A stretch of DNA of 33,812 bases from positions 1 through 33,812 of the forward strand of contig CALKGQ010000054.1 in the NCBI GenBank assembly GCA_938085425.1, in the 5' to 3' direction. Shown piece after piece: positions 18,621 through 27,123 of the stretch (position 1 is the stretch's first letter; the number at the start of each line of letters is the position of its first letter). The DNA is from an uncultured Flavobacteriales bacterium. GTDB lineage: Bacteria; Bacteroidota; Bacteroidia; Flavobacteriales_D; Sanyastnellaceae. The notes under the pieces are model-generated. The model was not told the origin of the DNA, did not search any database, and saw only the letters and a program-made list of their open reading frames with translations. The position numbers and the translations under genes are program-made.

Positions 18621-19553
18621 TTACATGCCCATGGGCAGGTCATCCGTCTTTCGAGACACCAGGTCCCAACCAAGCACCAATTCATGGGTTCCACCTGCGT
18701 AGGTCCGAATGTCCGAGGCGGTGAAGTCACGGGTGTACCCAATCCTGAATTGCTTGTTGATGCGGCATTGGGTCAGGAGGGTGAAACTGCTTCCCGTTCG
18801 GTAGCCCAACCCCAAAGTGTAGGTGTCCTGCACAGAAGCGACCAAATTGAGGTCCAGAATGGAGGGGATGCCTGGGGTGGAACGGAACAAAATGGAGGGA
18901 GACAGGGACAGCCAAGCATTGGGCTCCAGCTTCATGCCCGCTTGTGCGTAAGTGTGGTTTCGATAGTAAGGGGCAATGCCTCCGTCCAATGCCTCGTCAA
19001 AGACAAAGAGCATGGGCGCCGAAAGGCCCACAAACCATGACTTGTGACGGAACAGCATGCCAAACCCAAACCTCGGGATCCAAGCACTGAGCTGTGTTCC
19101 TTGGTACACAGGGTCACTTGGGTCGATGAGGTCCACATCGCCCAATTGTGCCCGGTATTGAAGCAACCCTCCGCGCAGTCCAAAGCTGAGGTTGGAGGGG
19201 CCCATGTCAAGATGGTAGGCTGCATGGCCGGACAATTCAAAGGTGGAGGTGATGCCAATGGCATCGACGGACAGCATGCCGCCTGCGCCGAGTTCACGGT
19301 TGGCCAAGGCGCCATGTGCAGACATCAGGCTGGTGCTGGGGGCACCGTCAAATTCGACCCACTGCAATCGCTGCATGGCCATGGTTTCCCAAGTGCCTTG
19401 AGAACCGGCATAGGCGGGATTGACCAACAGCCCATTGAAAAGGTATTGTCCAGTGAGAACATCCTGCTGCCCTTGCATGGAGGAGGCCATGCCAAGCATC
19501 ATCGTCCATGCAAACGCACAACGGGCGAACAGGGAAGGAGTGAAAGGAATCAT
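18621..19553 (-). CDS. PorP/SprF family type IX secretion-associated outer-membrane protein
   Basis: This 310-residue protein has an N-terminal signal peptide (ARCAFAWTMMLGMASSMQGQ) and then the family hallmark GQYLFNGLLVNPAYAGS at residues 35-51. The rest alternates short amphipathic strands with Gly and aromatic residues, as in an outer-membrane beta-barrel. The family includes PorP of Porphyromonas and SprF of Flavobacterium; SprF is needed for export of the adhesin SprB. The gene directly follows a giant protein with a type B sorting domain, so a dedicated partner role is inferred. Start: the ATG at 19553 leaves a 23-nt gap; a TTG at 19580 overlapping the upstream stop would add nine residues before the signal peptide. 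Confidence 0.92.
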   Translation of the reverse strand: MIPFTPSLFARCAFAWTMMLGMASSMQGQQDVLTGQYLFNGLLVNPAYAGSQGTWETMAMQRLQWVEFDGAPSTSLMSAHGALANRELGAGGMLSVDAIGITSTFELSGHAAYHLDMGPSNLSFGLRGGLLQYRAQLGDVDLIDPSDPVYQGTQLSAWIPRFGFGMLFRHKSWFVGLSAPMLFVFDEALDGGIAPYYRNHTYAQAGMKLEPNAWLSLSPSILFRSTPGIPSILDLNLVASVQDTYTLGLGYRTGSSFTLLTQCRINKQFRIGYTRDFTASDIRTYAGGTHELVLGWDLVSRKTDDLPMGM

Positions 19554-19576
19554 GATTTTGATATTCAGGAGTTTCT

Positions 19577-22500
19577 TCAACGACGCAAATCAACAGATGC
19601 ACGGTAAGGAGTGCCATTGGCTTCGAACACAACGAAGTAAGTGCCCACTGGAAGCTGAACACCATTGAGGTTGGTCCCGTCCCAAGGCTGTGTAACGTCA
19701 TTCGATTCGTAGACCACACTGCCCCATCGGTCATAGACGGTCAGCGTAGTGTTGGTCAACCAATCGCAAGGTGGTATGCCCAACTCAGGTCCGGCATTGC
19801 GGATGAGGTAGAGGTCATTGAAGTTGTCGTTGTTGGGGGAGAATCCAGTCGGCAATTCAGGAACAGTTGGGGGCTCGCTGATCACCATGGTTTGGTCTTC
19901 CGTTCGTGCATTGCCGCAAGCATCGGTCAGGGTGATTTGACGAAGCAGGACGCAGTCAGGCCCTGTGCAATCTCCGCCTTCGAAATTGTCCTCGCAGCTC
20001 CAAGACCAGTCGTTGCAGAGGTCTTCCGCCTCCACCATTGCGTCCTCGCATGAAGGGATTTCACTTGTGCAGAAAAGCTCAAGCGAGGGCAGCGGAGCCA
20101 GCAGTGAAGGGGCCAGTGTGTCCTGCCATGTCACCGTGTAGCTGCTATCGATCCCGTTGCCACATCCGTCCTGCAAGGCATAGGTGTAAGTCTTCTCCCA
20201 AATGCAATCGTCGCCGCTTTCGACCTCGCCCAAGAAGTCGAATACCAGCTCACTTTCTGACGATGCATTGTCCATTGCCATCAATGAATCCAGTGGGAAG
20301 GCTTCCAGCAAGCTGTCGCAACCCACCACAACATCCTCGGGAAAATTCAACCATGAAGGAGGCTGAACGTCTTCCACAAGGATGGATTGCTTCACGGCAG
20401 TGGCATTTCCACAAGCATCCATCACGTCATACGTCCGCTCGAGCAACATGGAGCCAGGGCAATACGTTTCGATGGTGTCGGTGGTGCAAAGGATGTTGAC
20501 GTCGTTGCAGTTGTCCATCCAAACGACGCTGTCCTGCTCGCAATCAGGCACCAAATTGACATCTTGGAGCAAGAGGTCTTGCGGCCATTCGGTGACCACT
20601 GGGGCAACACTGTCGACGAAGGAGATGGACTGAACCCATGGTGAGGTTGCATTGCCGCAAACATCAGTCGCAAGCAAAGTGCGCTGGATGACAATGTCCG
20701 AGGGACATGCGCCCGCCAGGGTGTCAAGCTGCTCGGACCAATCAAAGGGGTTGTCGTCCAATGCTTCGGGAAGCACAGGCACCCAAACATCTTCACATGT
20801 CAATGCCAAATCAATTGGCCACCCCGTCACTTGAGGTGCATCGTTGTCGTTCAACTGGACCATTTGTTCCACCTCTGAGTGGTTGCCTGCCAAATCTGTG
20901 ACAGACCACGTGATGGCAACCATGTCCACACAGGGTTCAGTGGCTTCCACGGTGTCCACTTCATGGCTGTAGATCAAATTCTCGACAGGCGTGCAGCCAT
21001 CTTCTGCCACAATTTCGCTCTGCCATGCCTCGAACAGGAAGGGGGCACCCAGCGGCAGGACTGCATCTGCAGGTCCAACCAAGATGCTGGGGGCCAAACC
21101 ATCCAGAACTTCGATCACTTGGATGGCTGAGTTGGCGTTGCCACAACCATCGGTTGCCAACCATGTCACCTGCAAATCCCATCCAATGCCTTCTTGGCCT
21201 TCGAGAGTGTCCAATTGGGCTGTCAAAGTGACACCAGAGCAATTGTCGATGGCCATCGCAGAGTCCAACACTGCCGGAGCGTTGCATTCCCATGTGGTGG
21301 TGTCTGGGACGAATGTGAAGAAGGGGGCCACTGAGTCAATGACTTGAATGGTTTGGATGTGCTCGGCCTCATTGCCGGCATCGTCCCATGCAGTAAAGGT
21401 TCGAAGCACGACATTGTTGCCCGAGCAATCCCCCTGAATCAAACTGTCCACATGCATCCATTCAGCGATGCCACAGTCGTCGGTGATGTTCACAAAGGCG
21501 ACGGGCAGTGCTTCTGTGCAGGCGACCGTAGTGTCCGTCGGGGCCAGCAAGAACATTGGTGGCGTCAAATCTTGCACCGTCACAATTTGTGAATCACTCA
21601 CTGCGTTGCCAGCATCATCTGTCGCCACGAAGGTCCGCACCACTGTGTAATTGCCGGTGGCGCTTCCCAGGGTCGTTTCTGAGGAAACCTCTACGGTGAC
21701 TGTGCCACACAAATCCTCGGCTGTCGCCAAATCCGTAGGCAAGTCTTGATCGCACGCGATGGTGATGTCGGCAGGCACAAAGCTGAATGCTGGCGGGACA
21801 TGGTCCACCACGACAATGGTCTGAACCGAGTCGGAAGTCAGGGCATTGCCGGAAGGATCCGTCGCAGTGAAGGTCCGCACAAGGGTGTAGTTCCCTTGTC
21901 CCACCCCAAGGATGGTGTCGGTGTCCACTGCAATGGTCACCTCTTCGCTGCAATTGTCGTTGGCTTGGGCCTCTTCCAAAATGAGTGGCTCCGAGCAGTT
22001 CACTTCGAAATTTTCAGGAATGAAAGTGAATGCCGGTGGGGTGGTGTCTTCAAAGGTCACGACGTAGCTGGTGTCAGCCGAATTCCCGCAGGCATCCGTG
22101 GCTTCAAAATGAACGACTATGTCGAAGTTTTGGCCATTGATTCCCGCCAAAGTGTCAAGTTCGGTGGTGACCGTCACCTGTGAGCAGTCGTCTGTGGCTG
22201 TGGCCAGGGAGTCGGGCATGGGTTGGTCACATTCCAAGGTGACGTTCATGGGGACCACGAGGAAGGAGGGAGGAGTGACATCAACCACTTCAATGGATTG
22301 GCTCCGGATGGCCTCGTTTCCTGAAGCATCTGTGGCAGTGAACGTTCGGGTCCAAACGCCAGACCCTTCGCAGACCCCAGGCTCCCACGTTAGGTCAACT
22401 GAAACATCGGCCGTTTGGCTGCAACCATCTTCTGCTTCTGCGAAGGTGGTGTCCAAAGGATCCGTGCAGGTGATGGTTTGGTCCTCCGGGAAACTTGTCC

Positions 22501-25500
22501 AAACGGGCGCGGCACTGTCCACCACCGTCAAGGTTTGCGCATGTACATTGACATTGTCGCAGTCGTCCGAAGCGATGAATGTGAACACCACCTCGTAGAA
22601 CCCGTCGTCGGGGACCCCAAGGGTGTCTGCTGACCAAACCAACGAAGGTGTCGCACAGTTGTCAGTGAAGGTTGGAAGGACCACCTCATAAGTGTCTGTG
22701 CATTCAATGGTCAGGTCCTCTGGAAGGCTCGTCCAGACAGGAGCTTCGTTGTCTGTCAGCTGGATCACTTGCACTGCATTCGCCGTATTTCCACATTGGT
22801 CAAATGCAGTATAGGTTCGTAACAGCTGGGCAATGGGCAAGGTGCATCCCCCGCTGATTTCTTCATCGTTCCAAATCAACGTCACATCCTCAGAACAGGC
22901 GTCTGACACCGATGGCAATGGGATGTTGTTCAGGTTTTGAGAACATGCCAAATCGACGAATTCTTGCCATTCGATGACAGGAGAAGTGGTGTCCACTTGG
23001 GTCAGGCGTTGTGTGGCGACTTCAACATTGCCCGCATCGTCTGTGGCGGTGAAAGTGCGCTCCAAGATGAGGAGCTCCCCGCAAATTCCTGGAAGGGTGT
23101 CGGTTTCCAATTCTACCAAAACGGTTCCACAGTTGTCTGCAACCTCAGGCATTTCTTCTGGCCATGACAAATCACATTCGACATTGGCATCAGATGGAAA
23201 GAAGACAAAGATCGGCGCTGTGGTGTCTTCCACGGTGATGGTCTGTTGGGCCTGGCTGCTGTTTCCAGCATCGTCTGTGGCGGTGAAGGTTCGCACGACG
23301 GTGTAGTTGCCTGCGGCGTTCCCGGGGATGGTTTCGCTTGTCACCTCAATGGTGACCTCTCCGCAATTGTCCGTCGCAGAAGCGTCGTCAAGAATCAAGG
23401 CGTCAGAGCACTCGCTGGTATAGTCCGAGGGCACTGAAGTGAACTCCGGCGCCGTGGTGTCCACCACGTTGATGGTCTGCTGTGCCTGGCTGCTGTTTCC
23501 AGCGTCGTCCGTGGCAATGAAAGTGCGCTCGATGGTGTAGTTGCCTGCCGCGTTCCCGGGGATGGTTTCGCTGGACACCTCGATGGTGACCTCCCCGCAG
23601 TTGTCCGACGCAGAAGCGTCGTCGAGGTTCAAGGCGTCAGAGCACTCGCTGGTGTATTCTGACGGAATGAAGGTGAATTCAGGACCAGATGAGTCTTGGA
23701 CTGTGATGGTCTGCTGTGCCTCGGTGCTGTTGCCAGCCTCATCGGTAGCCGTGAAGGTGCGAACAACCAAATAGTTGCCCGCTGCATTCCCTTGAAGAGT
23801 CTCCGTTGAGATGACAATGTTCACCTCTGCGCAGTTGTCGAATGCTTCAGGTTCCATCAAAATCAAATCATCTGAACATTCGGAAGTGTAGTCGTTGGGG
23901 ATGAACGAGAATGTTGGAGAAATTTGGTCGAGAACTGAGATGGTCTGGGTGGCTTCGACTGAATTGCCTTGGGCATCCGTGCTCACAAAAGTCCGCTCGA
24001 CAGTGTAGACACCTTCTGAATCAGAGGGGATGAAAGTATCAAAATGCACCGTTGTGGTTGCTGAGCACAAGTCACTGACCAAAGGAGCTTCAAAGGGAAT
24101 GGGTTGCTCACAGGACAATTCTATGTCCTCTGGAAAGGAGAGAAACACGGGTGCTTGGGTGTCCAAAACCTCCAGCTCCAGATCTGTGGAGGACGCATTT
24201 CCACAAGCATCGCTGGCGATGAGGGTCACCTGAATTTGGTAAGACCCTGTGGAAACGTCGCCGATTGTATCTGAAATGACAGCCCAGGAAATGTCGGAGC
24301 ACTGGTCTTCAGCATCCAAATCAGTCGGCACCCAAAGGTCGCTGCATTCGATTGTTTCGTCTGGATGTTCGGACAATATGGTGGGCGCCACATCGTCTCT
24401 GACAGAGATGATTTGTTGGGATTCCGCGAGGTTTCCACATGCGTCAGTCACCACAAAGGTTCGGATCAAATCGTAGCTCTCGGGACATCCCAAAAACACG
24501 GTGTCCCGTTCTTCTTCGACAACGAAGGATGAACAATCGTCCTTGGCAACGGCATCTTCAAAAACAGCTTCCTCGTCGCAGCTGATGCTGTAGTTTTCCG
24601 GCACAAAATCGAAATAAGGCAAATCCAAGTCCGTGACCGTGACCGTTTGAGTGGCCGTGACGGAATTGTCACATTGGTCCGTGGCCAAAAACGTCCTTTC
24701 CAAGATGTACTCCTGAGGACAGTTGGTGGGCGGCAGTGAATTGAACACTGCCCAAGTGATGCTGTCCGTGGGTGTGCAATTGTCGACAGCCGTGGCTTCT
24801 GGGTATACGAAACTGTCGCCACAGGGCAACACCACATCGGGTGGAAGCGTGATTTCAGGCGGCGTTTGGTCACGGACCTGGATGGTTTGTTGACCAGACG
24901 CAGCGTTTCCACACAAGTCCTCCACCGTGAATTCACGGTAGATGGTGTATTCCCCCGGACAACCTCCTGGCACCACGATGGCAGGACTCTCTGTCACAGC
25001 CAAGGGTCCGTCGCAATCGTCGACGGCTGTGGCGGGCAATTGAACAATTTCCTCGCTGCAGTCGAAGGTGACGTCTCCCGGCACCATGAGGGTTGGCCCA
25101 AACTCATCTCTTACTTCGATCGTTTGGACATGCTGTGAGGACAGACCGCATCCGTCTGTCGCCGTGAAGGTGCGGACCCTTGTGAAGGCATTTGGGCAAC
25201 TGCCTGGGAGGATCTGGTCTGTGGTGTCGAGCTCGAAGCTGCTGCAAGCGTCCGACACCAAGATGCTGTTTTGGGCGTCCAATGCGTTCAAATCCACAGG
25301 GCAGTTGAGGGTGTAGTCGAGAGGCACCTCTTGAAAGTGGGGGGGCGTTTCATCCACGATGTCGACAAATGCCTCAATTTGGTCAAAGTGGTTGAGGTTG
25401 CCAAGGAAGTATTGCCCCACGGCGTCCACATCCGACGCGCAAGTGGCCACTTCTTGGCTGCATCCGTTCAAATCAAGGGCTGTGCTTCCATATCCACCAA

Positions 25501-26239
25501 ACACCGTTCCTTCAACACATGTCACCCAGTCGAAACTGCCACCCAGGCCGTGCACTTCGGAGACAGTGTTTCCTCCATCCCCCTCTTGAAAAGGGTAGCT
25601 GATGTCCAAAACAGAGTTGTTCACGAGGATCAATTCTCCGTCCATGTCATCCCGTCCAACGAGCTTTGAAATCCCGGGCTTGATTTGCCAAATGTTCCAA
25701 TCGAGGGCGGCATCGCCGATGGCCGAAGACGTGTTCAAGTTTTCTCCGCCCGCAATCCATTGGCTTCCGATGGTGGGGTTGTTGAAGTAGAAGTCGATGT
25801 CAAATTTGGCTCCGACATTGTTGGCGTTGGCAATCGTGCCTTGCAGGCGCGCCAAATTCTGTGGATAGACCGTCCAGGTCATTCCTTCTCCCGTAGGGTA
25901 AAACGCACTGGTGGAGGTGAGACCTGTTGCTGTGAAGTCCTCGAGATGAAAGGCCCCAAGGTCCATCGGGAGGCCTGAGGCAGAGGAGCCCGCGCATTCG
26001 GCCGTTTCCCCCAAAGTGTATTTGAGCACAACGACGCTCATGCCTGCGCTGCATTCCTGGTCGAAGTCAGGAAAGGTTGGCAGTTGCTGCAATGGATCTC
26101 CATTGCCACAAAACGCTTGTGTGGGCGGGATGGTGGAAGAGTCGAAGGCCGGTATGCAATCGTCGCACGTGTTTTGGGCGTGGATGAAGGTCAGGTTGGC
26201 CGCCAAAGCAAGCAGGAAGAACGAAGGGATAAGCTTCAT
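19577..26239 (-). CDS. Giant secreted protein with 23 HYR-like repeats and a type B T9SS sorting domain
   Basis: This 2220-residue protein begins with a signal peptide (MKLIPSFFLLALAANLTFIHA, cut near Gln22). Residues 23-295 form an N-terminal region of no family I recognise, with Trp- and Gly-rich segments such as SQWIAGGENL and ALDWNIWQIKPG. Residues 296-2120 hold 23 repeats of about 79 residues, each with the pattern DxxxPxF..P.....EC....DNC...RTFTATD..GN...QTI.V, typical of HYR/Ig-like modules. The last ~95 residues carry GFSPNNDNFNDLYLI, VYDRWGSVVYES and WDGTNLNGVQLPVGTYF, the CHU_C/gliding-motility C-terminal (type B) sorting domain of type IX secretion. A cell-surface adhesin role is inferred. 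The ATG at 26239 fits the signal peptide; a TTG 33 nt upstream does not. Confidence 0.93.
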   Translation of the reverse strand: MKLIPSFFLLALAANLTFIHAQNTCDDCIPAFDSSTIPPTQAFCGNGDPLQQLPTFPDFDQECSAGMSVVVLKYTLGETAECAGSSASGLPMDLGAFHLEDFTATGLTSTSAFYPTGEGMTWTVYPQNLARLQGTIANANNVGAKFDIDFYFNNPTIGSQWIAGGENLNTSSAIGDAALDWNIWQIKPGISKLVGRDDMDGELILVNNSVLDISYPFQEGDGGNTVSEVHGLGGSFDWVTCVEGTVFGGYGSTALDLNGCSQEVATCASDVDAVGQYFLGNLNHFDQIEAFVDIVDETPPHFQEVPLDYTLNCPVDLNALDAQNSILVSDACSSFELDTTDQILPGSCPNAFTRVRTFTATDGCGLSSQHVQTIEVRDEFGPTLMVPGDVTFDCSEEIVQLPATAVDDCDGPLAVTESPAIVVPGGCPGEYTIYREFTVEDLCGNAASGQQTIQVRDQTPPEITLPPDVVLPCGDSFVYPEATAVDNCTPTDSITWAVFNSLPPTNCPQEYILERTFLATDQCDNSVTATQTVTVTDLDLPYFDFVPENYSISCDEEAVFEDAVAKDDCSSFVVEEERDTVFLGCPESYDLIRTFVVTDACGNLAESQQIISVRDDVAPTILSEHPDETIECSDLWVPTDLDAEDQCSDISWAVISDTIGDVSTGSYQIQVTLIASDACGNASSTDLELEVLDTQAPVFLSFPEDIELSCEQPIPFEAPLVSDLCSATTTVHFDTFIPSDSEGVYTVERTFVSTDAQGNSVEATQTISVLDQISPTFSFIPNDYTSECSDDLILMEPEAFDNCAEVNIVISTETLQGNAAGNYLVVRTFTATDEAGNSTEAQQTITVQDSSGPEFTFIPSEYTSECSDALNLDDASASDNCGEVTIEVSSETIPGNAAGNYTIERTFIATDDAGNSSQAQQTINVVDTTAPEFTSVPSDYTSECSDALILDDASATDNCGEVTIEVTSETIPGNAAGNYTVVRTFTATDDAGNSSQAQQTITVEDTTAPIFVFFPSDANVECDLSWPEEMPEVADNCGTVLVELETDTLPGICGELLILERTFTATDDAGNVEVATQRLTQVDTTSPVIEWQEFVDLACSQNLNNIPLPSVSDACSEDVTLIWNDEEISGGCTLPIAQLLRTYTAFDQCGNTANAVQVIQLTDNEAPVWTSLPEDLTIECTDTYEVVLPTFTDNCATPSLVWSADTLGVPDDGFYEVVFTFIASDDCDNVNVHAQTLTVVDSAAPVWTSFPEDQTITCTDPLDTTFAEAEDGCSQTADVSVDLTWEPGVCEGSGVWTRTFTATDASGNEAIRSQSIEVVDVTPPSFLVVPMNVTLECDQPMPDSLATATDDCSQVTVTTELDTLAGINGQNFDIVVHFEATDACGNSADTSYVVTFEDTTPPAFTFIPENFEVNCSEPLILEEAQANDNCSEEVTIAVDTDTILGVGQGNYTLVRTFTATDPSGNALTSDSVQTIVVVDHVPPAFSFVPADITIACDQDLPTDLATAEDLCGTVTVEVSSETTLGSATGNYTVVRTFVATDDAGNAVSDSQIVTVQDLTPPMFLLAPTDTTVACTEALPVAFVNITDDCGIAEWMHVDSLIQGDCSGNNVVLRTFTAWDDAGNEAEHIQTIQVIDSVAPFFTFVPDTTTWECNAPAVLDSAMAIDNCSGVTLTAQLDTLEGQEGIGWDLQVTWLATDGCGNANSAIQVIEVLDGLAPSILVGPADAVLPLGAPFLFEAWQSEIVAEDGCTPVENLIYSHEVDTVEATEPCVDMVAITWSVTDLAGNHSEVEQMVQLNDNDAPQVTGWPIDLALTCEDVWVPVLPEALDDNPFDWSEQLDTLAGACPSDIVIQRTLLATDVCGNATSPWVQSISFVDSVAPVVTEWPQDLLLQDVNLVPDCEQDSVVWMDNCNDVNILCTTDTIETYCPGSMLLERTYDVMDACGNATAVKQSILVEDVQPPSWLNFPEDVVVGCDSLLEAFPLDSLMAMDNASSESELVFDFLGEVESGDDCIWEKTYTYALQDGCGNGIDSSYTVTWQDTLAPSLLAPLPSLELFCTSEIPSCEDAMVEAEDLCNDWSWSCEDNFEGGDCTGPDCVLLRQITLTDACGNARTEDQTMVISEPPTVPELPTGFSPNNDNFNDLYLIRNAGPELGIPPCDWLTNTTLTVYDRWGSVVYESNDVTQPWDGTNLNGVQLPVGTYFVVFEANGTPYRASVDLRR
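19880..25354 (-). repeat. Array of 23 protein-level HYR-like repeats
   Basis: The repeats cover residues 296-2120 of the giant protein, with units of about 77-86 residues joined without linkers. Each unit has a Thr/Pro start (for example DTTAPEF), an EC cysteine near position 19, DNC or DxC near 34, an RTFTATD-like strand near 58-64 and a GN turn near 67. Most units are divergent in sequence. Units 7 to 9 are much closer to each other than to the rest. Confidence 0.92.
23231..23932 (-). repeat. Three adjacent, nearly identical 234-bp units in the repeat array
   Basis: Unit 9 (23231-23464) and unit 8 (23465-23698) are both exactly 78 codons and share most of their DNA, for example the shared forward-strand stretch GTTCCCGGGGATGGTTTCGCT. 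At protein level they differ at about a dozen residues. Unit 7 (23699-23932) is also 78 codons and shares YTSECSD, GNAAGNY and QAQQTI-type segments. This points to recent tandem duplication or gene conversion in the middle of the array. Confidence 0.85.
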
Positions 26240-26284
26240 GGAGAGGGTTTGGAAAAGCGACAAAACAGGCAAGACAGTGCCAAG

Positions 26285-26317
26285 TAAATATACATAACAT
26301 TATATTCCCTTACACAA
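26285..26317 (-). promoter_or_regulatory. Probable promoter of the giant adhesin gene
   Basis: Read on the minus strand, TTG (26317-26315) is followed after 22 nt by TATATTTA (26292-26285), which fits the Bacteroidota pattern TTG-N17-23-TAnnTTTG at all but the last base. The predicted start lies about 40 nt upstream of the ATG. The stretch is a sharp AT-rich island in a GC-richer region and contains the inverted repeat AATATA-N8-TATATT (26287-26306), which could be an operator or simply AT-rich promoter DNA. Confidence 0.5.
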
Positions 26318-26343
26318 GTTCGGCCGCAAAGTCTTGAACGCGC

Positions 26344-27096
26344 TCAGCTTGTGGAAAAATCCGTCCGAAATGCGAACAAGACGATGCCGGTGGCCACGCC
26401 TACGTTGAGGCTGGCTGTTTTTCCTTCCATGGGGATGGAAATGGTTTGTGCGCAATGCTGAAGCACCTCAGCGGAAATGCCTTCGTGCTCATCGCCCAGG
26501 ACAAAACACGTCGGGGTGTGGCGATCGAGCTGTCCCAGGGGGGCGGCCCCTTTTTCAGAGACAGCGACTGCCGAAAGTCCGAGGTTGGCCATTTGCTCCA
26601 TGGTTTTGGCCATGTTTTTCACACGACACATGGGCAGGCGCAGCAGCGCACCCGCGGAGGATTTGACAGCGTCTTCATTGACCGGGGCAGAGCCCATGGT
26701 GGGCACAACCAAAGCGGTTGCGCCAAAGCATTCGGCAGTTCTGGCAATGGCCCCCAAGTTCCGGACATCGGTGACGCCGTCCAGGGCGACGACCAAAGGG
26801 GTTTCTCCCCGCTCAAAGGCACCGAGGACGACCTCGTCAAGGGGCTGAAATTCGATGGGGGAGGTGAAGGCAATGACCCCTTGGTGGTTCTTTTGGGTGA
26901 TGCGGTCCAGACGTTCTTTGGGAACCGCTTGGGCAGGGACCTCCAAAGCACGACATTGCTTCAGGATGGCAGAAATCTCCTCTGTCTGCTTGCCTTTGAG
27001 GAACAAGATGCGTTGCAAGGGCTTGGCCTCTTCAAGGGCTTCCAAAACAGGGTGGATGCCAAACAAAAAGGTGCGTTCAGAGGGACGTTTGTACAT
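26344..27096 (-). CDS. rlmB: 23S rRNA (guanosine-2'-O-)-methyltransferase RlmB, SpoU/TrmH family
   Basis: This 250-residue protein is a SPOUT-class RNA ribose methyltransferase. The N-terminal substrate-binding domain includes FLFGIHPVLEAL and VPKERLDRITQKNHQGVIAF. The SpoU domain carries motif 1, LDGVTDVRNLGAIARTAECF, with the catalytic arginine; motif 2, FVLGDEHEGIS; and motif 3, ISIPMEGKTASLNVGVATGI, which forms the SAM-binding knot. By family it methylates G2251 of 23S rRNA in the P loop, though other TrmH-type paralogues are hard to exclude. It starts 27 nt after the GWxTD gene on the same strand but has a good promoter box of its own. The next gene downstream is the giant adhesin after a 104-nt gap. 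Confidence 0.92.
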   Translation of the reverse strand: MYKRPSERTFLFGIHPVLEALEEAKPLQRILFLKGKQTEEISAILKQCRALEVPAQAVPKERLDRITQKNHQGVIAFTSPIEFQPLDEVVLGAFERGETPLVVALDGVTDVRNLGAIARTAECFGATALVVPTMGSAPVNEDAVKSSAGALLRLPMCRVKNMAKTMEQMANLGLSAVAVSEKGAAPLGQLDRHTPTCFVLGDEHEGISAEVLQHCAQTISIPMEGKTASLNVGVATGIVLFAFRTDFSTS

Positions 27097-27100
27097 GCCG

Positions 27101-27108
27101 CGAAGGTA
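27101..27108 (-). promoter_or_regulatory. Probable -7 promoter box of rlmB (TACCTTCG)
   Basis: On the minus strand, TACCTTCG ends exactly 4 nt (CGGC) before the rlmB ATG. It matches TAnnTTTG at five of six fixed positions. A TTG lies 16 nt upstream of it, overlapping the stop codon of the GWxTD gene. The arrangement predicts a transcript beginning at or next to the start codon. Confidence 0.5.
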
Positions 27109-27123
27109 GGGGCCTTTTGGACG

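Noticed and set aside
19880-25354. Possible co-varying disulfide pair in the repeats (a Cys near position 52 and the Cys of the CGN turn)
   Set aside because: Both Cys are present in 9 units and both absent in 6, so 15 of 23 agree. With 13 of 23 units having each Cys, about 12 would agree by chance, so this is not convincing.
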